From: Vanrija pseudolonga
Lineage: Eukaryota > Basidiomycota > Tremellomycetes > Trichosporonales > Trichosporonaceae
Direction: 5' to 3'
Length of the DNA: 64,000 nucleotides
Assembly (NCBI RefSeq): GCF_020906515.1
Contig: NC_085855.1
Coordinates: 1,488,001 to 1,552,000, forward strand
Below, in pieces: positions 52,958 through 62,065 of the stretch. Position numbers and translations under genes: made by a program. How positions within the stretch are numbered: position 1 is the first letter of the stretch; every line of letters begins with the position of its first letter. The notes under the pieces are model-generated. The model was not told the DNA's origin. It saw only the letters and a program-made list of their open reading frames with translations, and searched no databases.

Positions 52958-53224
52958 CTAGCTCTCGAGATCACTATCGTCACGGCGAGTGTAGCGCGCC
53001 GGGGAGCTCTCGCACTCCTCGCACTGGCAGGTCTGGGGGCGGAGAGGCGCACGGGGCACTACCGATGTCGGCGCCGAAATCCGAGAAGGGGCTGCTTGGA
53101 CCTCGTCGGGGCTCGGTGGCGTGACGGTGTCGGAACCCGAAGTCGGAGCGGGGCTGGGGCTCGCGTGTGTGACAGGATACTTGGCGTATGCGCCCATCCG
53201 AAGCGTGTAGGTAGTGGTGAGCAT
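52958..53224 (-). CDS. Truncated CFC-tail gene, member of divergent pair 2
   Basis: A short frame of 88 residues begins MLTTTYTLRMGAYAKYPVTH and ends with a recognisable but worn tail, QTCQCEECESSPARYTRR then DDSDLES. The LKYHL helix, the C-x3-C motif, the intron and the basic block of its relatives (51082, 54513) are all missing. In the tail CFC is CQC and NPP is SSP. The position is right: it is divergent from the GPKHL gene at 53512 with 287 bases between, as in the other pairs. So this is probably an internally deleted, decaying copy; whether it is still expressed cannot be told. Confidence 0.6.
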   Translation of the reverse strand: MLTTTYTLRMGAYAKYPVTHASPSPAPTSGSDTVTPPSPDEVQAAPSRISAPTSVVPRAPLRPQTCQCEECESSPARYTRRDDSDLES

Positions 53225-53511
53225 GACGAGGTGGTAGAAGGTGGCGGATGAGTCCAAAGGGTGTCGTTGACCGCAAAAGTGAGTGAGTTGGCGTGGGGCA
53301 AGGAGACAAGGCACAGGAACTGAGAACAAGCGGCGTCCATTGTGAGTGTGTGTGTTTGGCCCGACGGCGCGAGGACACGAGGCAAGCATGCCGCGCCGGC
53401 CTCGTGTTCACTCGCACTCGGGTCAGTCAACACGCACATAACCCGCTTTTCTCTTTCTTTCATTCACTCTCAATCCATTCACTCTCAATCATCAACTCAG
53501 TCACACTTACA

Positions 53512-54334
53512 ATGCACCAGGCTCTAACCCGCAAGGCCGAGTGGAAGGGTCCCAAGCACCTCGAGCGCTGGGCTCCCGAGATCAGCAAGTGGCCCATGGA
53601 CCCGTTCCGCGCGCCGGTCGCTGAAGTGAGTGTTCAAAACGTCTTCCCCACTCACACACACCCAGGTGAAGGACTTCCTCGACATCTACTTCGAGCCCGC
53701 GACCCATGCTGGATGGCTTGCGCAGGTCATGGACCCGTACTTCCACACGCTGGGCATCGGGAACGCGAAGCACACCCCCGACGCTTGCCCGCCGGGCTGC
53801 AACTGCGTGCTCCGCCACCACGTGACCCGTCTCTTTGTCGGCCGTGCGACACCCGCGCAGCTCGCGGCATGCCAGGACGCCCTCGCTGGTGCCGTCGTTG
53901 CCCGTAAGGCCAAGGCGGAGAAGGTTGCCGAGCGTAACAAGGCCAAACGCAAGGCTCAGAAGGCGCGCAAGAAGGCTGCCGCCGGTGCGACGAGCAACTC
54001 GGAGGGCGAGTCCGGCCCCGACACCGAGGTCGCTGCGTCGGCTGGCAGTACCGCCGTTGACCCCAAGGCGCAGCCTACTCCCCTCATCGACGCCAAGACC
54101 AAGACGAAGACCAATCACAAGGACGACGACGCCGGCGAGCCTTTCGCCGACTCTGACACGGAGCCCAAGCCCGTTACGACGACCGTCGCCCACCGCACCG
54201 CGCCCCAGCTCGCTCTTCGCCCCAACCTCCTCTGTCCCGTGTGCAGCCCCCACACTTCGCTCCTCTGCTGCTTCGAGGACTCGGCCACGTACGACCCCGT
54301 CCGCGACCGTCGTTGCCGCCGTTGTGGTCACTGA
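53512..54334 (+). CDS. GPKHL-type protein, partner in divergent pair 2
   Basis: Exon 53512-53625 (38 codons: RKAEWKGPKHLERWAPEISK, WPMDPFRAPVAE) and exon 53666-54334, intron 40 bases; 260 residues. Exon 2: VKDFLDIYFEPATHAGWLAQ, VMDPYF, ACPPGCNCVLRHHVTRLFVG (C-x3-C), RATPAQLAACQDA, basic helix ARKAKAEKVAERNKAKRKAQ, disordered acidic linker, and the C-terminal patch LLCPVCSPHTSLLCCFEDSA then TYDPVRDRRCRRCGH. Closest to the gene at 55475, with which it shares AERNKAKRKAQK and TYDPxRDR. Function unknown. Confidence 0.77.
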
Positions 54335-54512
54335 GTGGGCTGAGCGTGCACCCGGCTACGCCTTATGAGTCGAACAATGCTTTGATCGTGGTAGACTGTG
54401 GATGCATCCGTGGCGGGCACCCGACAAAGACAGATAACAAACATGATGCATCGTGTACTCTTCAGAGCAATGTCTGCGATGCACTGTACAGAACAAGTGT
54501 GCGTCTTGTTAA

Positions 54513-55225
54513 CTAGTCCTCCAGGTCGCTATCGTCGATACATGCGTAGCGCTCAGGCGGGTTGAGGCACTCGTCGCAGAAACAAGTCTGGGTGCGACGG
54601 ATTTTCTGTGCCGCAGGGGAGGTCGAGGTTTCGTCGGCGAGAGTATTCGAGGGTCCCGACATGGTTTGCGTTGGCTCGCGAACGGCGCTCTTGGCAGCCT
54701 CAAGCTCTTTGCCCACCTCAGCCAGCTTTGACTGGTAGCAGTCCTTGCACATGCGGACGACGATGACGAGCATCTTTGCTTTCGGGTGCGCCTTTCCCTT
54801 CTTCCGCGACTTCTTGACTTGGAGCATGACCTCTTCTCCCTTGAGCTGATGTTGACTTAAGTGGTCGACGCCGGGAGGTAGTCCATGCCCGTACGCGAAA
54901 GCGGGGAGGCTTCGATAGTCGCACCCAGCACTACAGGTGGCCGTGGGGGTGCCAAACATGGACGGAAAGAGCCCGTCGGGGATGTTCCTACAGTGCTTGC
55001 GGAACCAGAATCCGAGGTGGTACTTGAGCTGCACGTGAGCCCAGACCCAACGGATGGCAGCCCTACCTCTCCAATGTCGTCTGGCTGAGTTGAAGACATG
55101 GCCGCACGGAGGCCGTACAAGTGTAACCCGATTGTGGGCTGTTTCTGGATACCGAAGTATGCCACTTGGCAGCCGGGCGGGCAGGTTTCGGTGTCTGTGC
55201 AGGGCTGGACGTCGTAGGTGTACAT
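54513..55225 (-). CDS. CFC-tail family protein, member of divergent pair 3
   Basis: Exon 1 55067-55225 (53 codons: MYTYDVQPCTDTETCPPGCQ, then PTIGLHLYGL) and exon 2 54513-55028, intron 38 bases (gtaggg ... GCAG); 224 residues. Exon 2: LKYHLGFWFRKHCRNIPDGL, TCSAGCDYRSLPAFAYG (C-x3-C), basic KKSRKKGKAHPKAK, MCKDC, and tail QTCFCDECLNPPERYACI ending DDSDLED. Divergent from the gene at 55475, 249 bases between starts. Near-identical order to the gene at 51082, including PxCPPxC in exon 1 and the K-x-SRKKGK block. Confidence 0.76.
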
Positions 55226-55474
55226 CGGAGTTGGTGGTGGAGTTGTTGTATGTTGAACCAGAAGAGGGCGACTAGAAAGGGGGAAGAGAAAAGAGGATCT
55301 TGTAGGTGTGACGGGTGCGTGGTGCGAAGGGGAGGACAATGATGAAGCCCACGACGACTGGCAGCGCGAAGGGGCGAGCTGGCATCATTCAACATGCACA
55401 TAACGAGCTGTTGTCCCCCTGACTTTCTCTCTCTTAACCACTCACTCGCAATCACCCGTTCAGTTACAACTAGA

Positions 55475-56358
55475 ATGCGTCGAGCCAACACCATCAAGCC
55501 GAAGTGGAATGGTCCCAAGCACCTCAAGGCGTTCGAGGGCCAGATCAACAAGTGGCCCATCAATCCTTTCACCGCGCCCGTGATCGAGGTGAGCCTCCTC
55601 CGCTCTCCTCTACTCACCCTCGACAGGTCAAGACCTTCTTCGACGGCTTCTTCGATACCGAAAGGCAGGACCATTTGATCGAAGAAGCGATGGACCCGTA
55701 CTACTTCCAGGACGGCGTCGACGGCGCAGACCACATGCCCGATGCGTGCCCGCCGGGTTGGGCATGCCCGCTGAGCCGCCACCTGAAGCGCCTCTTTGTC
55801 GGCCCTGCCACAAGTGCCCAGCTGGTAGCATGTCAGGATGTAGTGGAGTCCGCCGTCACCACCGGCAAGGTCAAGACCGCGAAGGTTGCCGAGCGAAACA
55901 AGGCCAAACGCAAGGCTCAGAAGACACGCAGGAAGGCCGCCGCGGCGGAGGAGGCGACGAATGGCCCCCTGGACGAGGCTACAGCGGAAGGCAAGGGCGA
56001 AAACAGCAAGGAAGGCGCCGGGGCTCCTGGTGAGACTATCGTCGAACTGTCCACGCTGGCTACCCTCCCCGGTTGTATAACGACGGAAACCGATAACAAG
56101 AGGAAAGACGAGACCAACGCCAGCGCCAAGAATGACCGTCTTCCCCACGACGAGCCAAACACCCAGCTCAAGCCGGTCGCCCCTACCACCACCCGCAACC
56201 CATCTCAGCTCGTCGCTGGCTGCAACCCCTTCTGCCCAGTCTGCAGCCCCCAAACCTCCCTCGTCCGCTGCTTCAAGGACACGCCCACTTACGACCCGCT
56301 CCGCGACCGCCCTTGCTGCACTCGCCGACTGGGTGTGTACGAGCCTTGCCCGAAGTAG
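55475..56358 (+). CDS. GPKHL-type protein, partner in divergent pair 3
   Basis: Exon 55475-55588 (38 codons: KPKWNGPKHLKAFEGQINKW) and exon 55627-56358, intron 38 bases; 281 residues. Exon 2: VKTFFDGFFDTERQDHLIEE, AMDPYYFQ, then ACPPGWACPLSRHLKRLFVG, where the second Cys of C-x3-C has become Trp while a Cys two residues later remains. Then PATSAQLVACQDV, basic helix VAERNKAKRKAQKTRRKAAA, a long linker, and CNPFCPVCSPQTSLVRCF with TYDPLRDR. The changed motif may mean relaxed or altered metal binding in this copy. Confidence 0.76.
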
Positions 56359-56452
56359 GCAGGTCCTTCTGCAATCTAGGGGCATCGGCAATACCCAGTA
56401 GTTACACATGATACATGACTAGAGATTTGTGGAAAATGCACTTCGTCGTAGC

Positions 56453-57211
56453 CTAACCCTCCAGATCACTGTCGTCCAGACGGGCGTAGCGTGTCGGCGG
56501 GTTGAGGCATTCGTCACAGAAGCAGGTCTGGGGGCGGCGTAGCGTCGGGAGTCGGCTTGGCGATGGGGTGTCCGGACGATTCGGATCTATTGGGGGGGCT
56601 TCGACGAGCATAGAGGTAGAGCGAGACAACGCCTCGGGGTCCGCAGGTGTGCTCACCGCGGGGTCGGCAGGTGGCTCGTCGGTGGCCGCGGGTTCGGCGA
56701 CCGCGCATTCGGCAGCGGCGGCGATCGTCTTGTTGCTCCTGCACTCGTCGCAATCGACCGCCAGGGTGATCTCCACCAGCCGCGCTGGCTCCTTGCACTT
56801 TCTCTTCTCCCCTCGCTTCTTGCTGGACTGGGGCTCGGGCGCGTCGAGGTGGCCGGGGGAAGGGAGCGCGTCCGTTCCGTACCAGAACCGAGCATGTGAC
56901 GGCCCGTCGCACTCGCTGTTGCACGTCTCCTCGGGGCGGCAGTTGTCGTAGGCAAGTGTATTTTCCACAATCCGCTGGCCATACTCGGTGAACCACAGGC
57001 CGAAGTGATACGTGAGCTGCACCAGTCAGCCGGAGGAAGGCAGACATGAACCCACATCGTCGTCGCTCAACGGCGTGTCACCGACGAGCAACTGCGTGCG
57101 CAGCGTCTCGCGGTGTATCCCGATCGTGTACGAGTCCTCTATGCCCCAGAAGATGATCATGCACTCTGGAGAGCAGGTGCCGTTGCAGAACGCGAAGGCC
57201 CGGGTGTACAT
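56453..57211 (-). CDS. CFC-tail family protein, outermost array member
   Basis: Exon 1 57056-57211 (52 codons: MYTRAFAFCNGTCSPECMII, then YTIGIHRETL) and exon 2 56453-57016, intron 39 bases (gtgggt ... CTGACTGGTGCAG); 239 residues. Exon 2: LTYHFGLWFTEYGQRIVENT, TCNSECDGPSHARFWYG (C-x3-C), basic KKRGEKRKCKEPA, DCDEC, a Pro/Ala-rich linker and tail QTCFCDECLNPPTRYARL ending DDSDLEG. By analogy a divergent GPKHL partner should start near 57450 on the plus strand; none is found, so that half of the pair was lost or never copied. Confidence 0.76.
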
Positions 57212-59352
57212 CGGCGTCGAGTTTTGGTGAGGCGGGGTGGGTTGAAGGCGAGCGGCGTTGGATTCCTCACGGGCGGGAGAGCTGATGCGGGAGCGTGAGA
57301 GACCGAGAGGGAACTGGAGGCGATGAAGGTGTGCTTGTGCTTGTGGGCGAAGATGTGGACGAGGAAGAGTCGAGCTCGCACACCCCAGCTTGGTGTGGTG
57401 TACATGCGCACGCGAGGATGGAGGATCAGTCAACCCACGGCTTTCACCCAAGGTGATGTGTTTACTCTCCTCTTCATCCTACCTCTCCCATTCACAACTA
57501 TCCACTCAACCCACCCCAAACCAAGGTCGGAGGTCACAAGCCTGTGGGTCATTGTCAGGCCGGATTGAGGTAGCTGGGATGTGGACCTCAGCGAGCCCGT
57601 CAGCCAGTGAGTCTTCCCCCAACCCCTCGACTCGACTCACTCTCACCTCCACCTCACAGCCAACCTCACAGACCATCTCGACGACCCTCCACTCCGGCTC
57701 CCACCTCACTCACAGCAAGCCAACAAGCAACAAGCTTAAAAGGCTCAATGTCATCGAGCACGTGAAGGATAAAGCGGTCCTCGCCCGTGAGGGTGGGTGC
57801 GAGCGTCCTTCAATGCTGGGGCAGCGCCTCCTCGAAAGCTCGGAAGAACCGCTCCCGACTGTGACGAGCAAACGCCACCAACGGAACGAACGAGGACAAC
57901 AGGTCTGCCGAGGCACCAAGGTGCGGCGGTGGGAAGGTTCATCCAGGGATGACAACAGGGTCTCGGTCGCCGACGGCCGCCGACGCCGCCGCGACGCCGA
58001 ACCCGCTTCGCCCTCGACGATGCCTTGGGCAAGCAAACTCGTCCAGCAGCCAGCACAAGAGGAAGCTGGAGGCGGGACACATCCCGCCTCGCACCGACCC
58101 TCCTGCTCCGTATCCTCCCGTGTGTGAATGGTTGTCCCCGCCGCCCACGGCACCTAACAACGAACGAGTCAGCCCACCCAGCGACGAGTGACCCGGGTCA
58201 GTCTGCTCAGTGGCAAAAAAGACGGTGGGCACCCGCTTGCTTGGTTGTTTGCTTGCTTGCGCGCGGGAGTGCATCCATTCATGCATCGCATGGGCTGCTC
58301 GGATGCTAACCTTGTGCGTGCTGTGGCTTGCATGATCGTCGCTTGGACATTGTTGTGCTGTCGGCAGGAAGCGAAGGACGGTGAGCTTAGCGGGGCGCCA
58401 GGAATGCACAATGGCGTCGGAATCAGCTATCACCCGCACAGTGCATCCACGCAAGCAAGCATACAAGCACCAGCTCACACGACAACCACGACGACCCGAC
58501 CCATCGGGCCTACTGTTGCTGCGATAACTCCTCGCAAGCGAAGATATGGCTTTTCTGTAAGCGAAGTGGTTGTCCGGCCGGAAATCCTTCATCGCCGGGG
58601 AGGTATCGAACGCCATCAACATCAAGTTATGAAACCTTGTTCGGGTGTGTGATGTTGTTGACGACCCGGTGCTACAGGAAAATACTGACTGAATCGCTAC
58701 GAGCGACTGCTCTTCCTGCGTCGTCGCTGGATGCATGGTATCGCTGCAAGCTAAGCAGATGTTGACACCCACGCAAGCCGCAAACACGCAATCATGCCGC
58801 GCCGTCGTGCCGAGGAGTCGGGCCCTCGACCGGAAGCTGCGACCCGACGACCCGACATATCGCAGCAGCCAGGCTGGCCCTGCGGAGATCAAACAGGTCC
58901 CTCCTCCCCTCCCATCTTCACATGCATACCACCTGACCGCCGGTGACGTGCACGAGTAACCGGTGCAAGTACGACTCCACGGTGATCCCGACACGCGCTC
59001 GCTAACAAGGGATCACCGAAAGTTAATGTGAACCGTCACCGTGTAAACACAGCAAACAAACACCTGCGCCGAGAATCGCCCGGCTGAGTCGACGCTGTGT
59101 GAGTTTGGTGTTGCTGCTGCGGATACACGCCGCCAATGACCGTCGTCGACTGCAGCTCCGTGTCGATCGTCGAGCAGCCATGACCGTGAGAAGGATGGCT
59201 TTTTCCGTGGGTTTAGAGCGGCGGCGGCGAAAAGCAATTTCGGAGCGAGCCCGTCGGGTTTGGCCTTGCCGGTTCGGACCGGTGGTCGGCGGCGTCGGAC
59301 TGGTGAACGGGAGGGGTGGTGCTTGCTCGGCTTGGCTGGCCGTGCAGAGAGA

Positions 59353-59384
<32 letters not shown>

Positions 59385-59624
59385 AGGCGGAGAGGCTTGG
59401 CCTTGGCACTGGTATCTTCAATCGTGCGTGCGCTCTTACAGCAGCAGGCAGCCAGCCCGACAGGACAAGGCAAGGACGAGGCAAGCAAGCCGCAACAACG
59501 CCTTTGCTGGAACGCCAGCCGCCAAACTTGGTTGCCTCTTTGCATTACACTTGCTGCGGAAAATTCCACGCCCAAACACGACGAACAAAACAACTCACAC
59601 ACCCGTCCTCCTCGCTGCTCGCAC
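57212..59624. other. Long gene-poor stretch between the array and the transcription factor
   Basis: About 2.4 kb. Open frames exist (57390-58127 plus, 57939-58994 minus) but lie antisense to each other and have no splice or family support. A start with a plausible intron at 57581 (MWTSASPSA, gtgagt) leads to a stop after about 35 residues, possibly a relic of the expected missing partner gene. The right half is probably the regulatory region and long leader of the transcription factor at 59625. Confidence 0.4.
59353..59390. repeat. GGC trinucleotide microsatellite
   Basis: About eleven GGC units followed by interrupted GGA/GGC units, roughly 235 bases upstream of the transcription factor ATG. 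It is in frame with an upstream ATG at 59316 and would encode a run of Arg, but the conserved protein begins at 59625. Confidence 0.85.
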
Positions 59625-61774
59625 ATGTCGGCGCTCCAATCCACGACGCCGCGCGCCGACCAGCCGGCGCGCAAGCGAAAGCGACGAACACGCACCAAGA
59701 CGGGGTGTCGCGAATGCCGGCGCCAGCACGTGAAATGCAACGAGGGCGCCATCCTCCCCTCGGGGCGCAAGGTCGCGTGCCGGCGCTGCTGGGAGACGGA
59801 CCAGGCGTGCTTCTACCCGTTCCCGGCGAACGGGTACCCCGCGAGCTCGAACGGCAAGGTCGTCAAGCGCGCAAAGGGCGACCCGGCGCCAGAGAAGACC
59901 GTGCCGGATATTACGTGGGAGCGGGCCGAGGACGTGTCCGAGTGGGTGGGCAAGGGCGACGACGACGAGGACGGCGACAACGACACGGTGCTCGCTGCTG
60001 GGCCGTCCACGTCCCCGCCCGTCATGCCGCCAGCGCCGAGCATGGCGCTGCCCCTGTCTATGGCGCTGTTCGCGCCCCAGTCAGAGCTGTTCGACCCCGC
60101 GGTCCACCTGCCCAGCTCGCCGGCCCGGCGCGCCAAGGCGCATGACCCAGCAACGCTCAGCCCTCTAACCCCGCTCGACTCGCTCCCCCTCCCCAGGTCC
60201 ATGGCGGCGCCGGCGTGGACGAGCGTGCGCCCGGCAATGCTCCGCGACCCAATGCACGAGTCGTCCGCCCCGGTAATGCTGCGCCACGCAACCACGGCCG
60301 CAGCAGCAGCAGCATCGGCAGCGGCGATGCGGGACGCCAACGGCTCCACCCACACGGCGATGGTGCGGCAACTAGACGCCGCACCCGTCCCCGTCCCGCC
60401 GCAGTTCATGCACGCACACACGCTGATCGCGCCGCCAAAAGTCATCGCAAGCTACACGCTGGCCTCGCTGTCCACGTCGGACGCGGACCGCGCAACCGTG
60501 TCCTACTTTGAGCTGCAGGGGTGTAACGAGGTGACGTGCGTCTCGAGCCACCGCGACAACTGGATCTTCACGCAGCTATTTCCGCGCTTATTCCAGTCGC
60601 TGTCCACATCGTCGTCTGGGCCGTCGACGCCGGCCAGCGCAGTCAGCAGCAACGGCACGCCCACCCTCCGTGCATGGCTGCACCACTCGCTACTTCACTT
60701 GGCATACGTGCACCGCGGGAACGTGGAGAAGGATGCGCTGCAGAGCGCCTTCTTCCTCACCCAGGCGCGCGAGCATCGGGATAGGGCGACAACCGCGCTC
60801 TTCAAGGCCAAGGTCCTCGGCGCGGAGTTTAGGTCCGACGACTACCTGTAAGCGGCGACCTCTACTCTGCTCAACCCCGCTAACGCGCACACAGCATCGG
60901 CGTCTTCCTCCGCTGCATGGGCGAGATCCTCGACTCGGGCCGGGTACAGGTCGACGCGACGGCCGTGCTCGCGCTCAAGTCGGCGGCCAGCTCGCCCTTC
61001 CACGACACGCTGCGCGACCTGATAAACGTGTACGCGGCGATCCAGGCGGCCTGTGCGCCAGCCACAGCGGCGGACGCGCTGCCGGCCCTCGAGATCGAGG
61101 AGCACGTCCAGGGCGCAGAGTGGACGGAGCGCACCTTCGGCTGCTCCCGACACACGGTCAAGCTGATGGCGCGCGTCAGCTCCATGGTCGCGCGGCGCGC
61201 CGTCCTCCTCCAGTCTGGCGCGGACGGGAGCGCACCGGGCCTGCTGCTCAAGGCCGAGGCGGAGGCGCTGGCACATGACCTCGGCGATGCATGGGACTGG
61301 GACGAGCGCAACGTTGCGCCAGGGAGCTCGGACCGGGTCCAGCGGGGCAACCTGGTGAGTATACTGCCTCCGCTTCCTCGTCACGCATGGGCTCACACGC
61401 GCCAGATCATGCGGTACGCGCTGCGCACGATGCTGCTGTGCGAGATCCTCGACACGGACCTCGCGGACGAGCGCATCACGTCCGCGCGGATGCGCGCATG
61501 TGAGCTCGTGGCCGACTGCGACCCGGCCAAGATGACGGGCTTCCAGTGGGAGATGACCGTGCTGGCGGTGTACACGCGGGACCCGTCCGAGCGCGTGCGG
61601 GTGCGCAGCTTGATCCGGCTCGCGCTGGACATGAGCTTTGGTCCGCAGTACCGCGGCGCACTGGACGTGCTGGACGTGTGCTGGGAGGTGCTTGACGCCC
61701 GGGGGTGTTACGAGAATGGCGTGGCGCCGTGGCGTGAGGCCATGGCTGCGTTGGGGAGGAATCTGTGGTTCTAG
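59625..61774 (+). CDS. Zn2Cys6 fungal transcription factor
   Basis: Exons 59625-60847, 60895-61354 and 61406-61774 (introns 47 and 51 bases) give 683 residues. Basic patch RKRKRRTRTKTG is followed by a binuclear zinc cluster with Cys28, Cys31, Cys38, Cys52, Cys55 and Cys62 (C-x2-C-x6-C-x13-C-x2-C-x6-C). A Pro/Ala/Ser-rich linker leads to a C-terminal half with the hallmarks of the fungal transcription factor domain (SYFELQGCNEVTCVSSHRDN, HSLLHLAYVHRGN). It would bind DNA in the nucleus; targets unknown. The frame is open upstream to 59316, but that extension is an Arg run from the GGC repeat, so the Met before the basic patch is preferred. It converges with the amidase; a regulatory link is only a guess. 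Confidence 0.88.
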
Positions 61775-62065
61775 GCCGAGGGGGAGAGGAGAGGGACACT
61801 GCGCTGCTGCTGTCTTTTATGTTGTAGCTTTTGGGATGCCATTGGGCTTGGGCTGGACTGGGCTTGGCTGTGTCGGCGCCCGCGTACCGCGTCTCGTCTC
61901 GGTACCTCATGCGCGGATGTGGCGAGAGGAGCTCGGAAGATGCGAGGTACGGTACGCGTTATCTAACCGACCGCCGGGCCGACGTCCTTGCCCCGACGTC
62001 TCCACCTGTCACCAAGCCAGACCCATCGCCAAGCCAACACATGCATATGTAGAGCTGCGTACTAC
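61775..62065. other. Convergent intergenic region
   Basis: 291 bases between two stops; should hold both polyadenylation sites. Nothing else seen. Confidence 0.4.

Noticed and set aside
57390-58127. 245-codon plus-strand frame next to the array
   Set aside because: It sits where a GPKHL partner was expected, but shows no WxGPKHL, C-x3-C or TYDPxRDR motif, so not called a gene.
57939-58994. 351-codon minus-strand frame
   Set aside because: No recognisable domain, odd Ser/Arg/Cys composition typical of chance GC-rich frames, and overlapped by other open frames of similar size.
59316-59624. Upstream extension of the transcription factor through the GGC repeat
   Set aside because: It would add an Arg run and unrelated sequence before the basic patch; the Met at 59625 fits the domain layout better.
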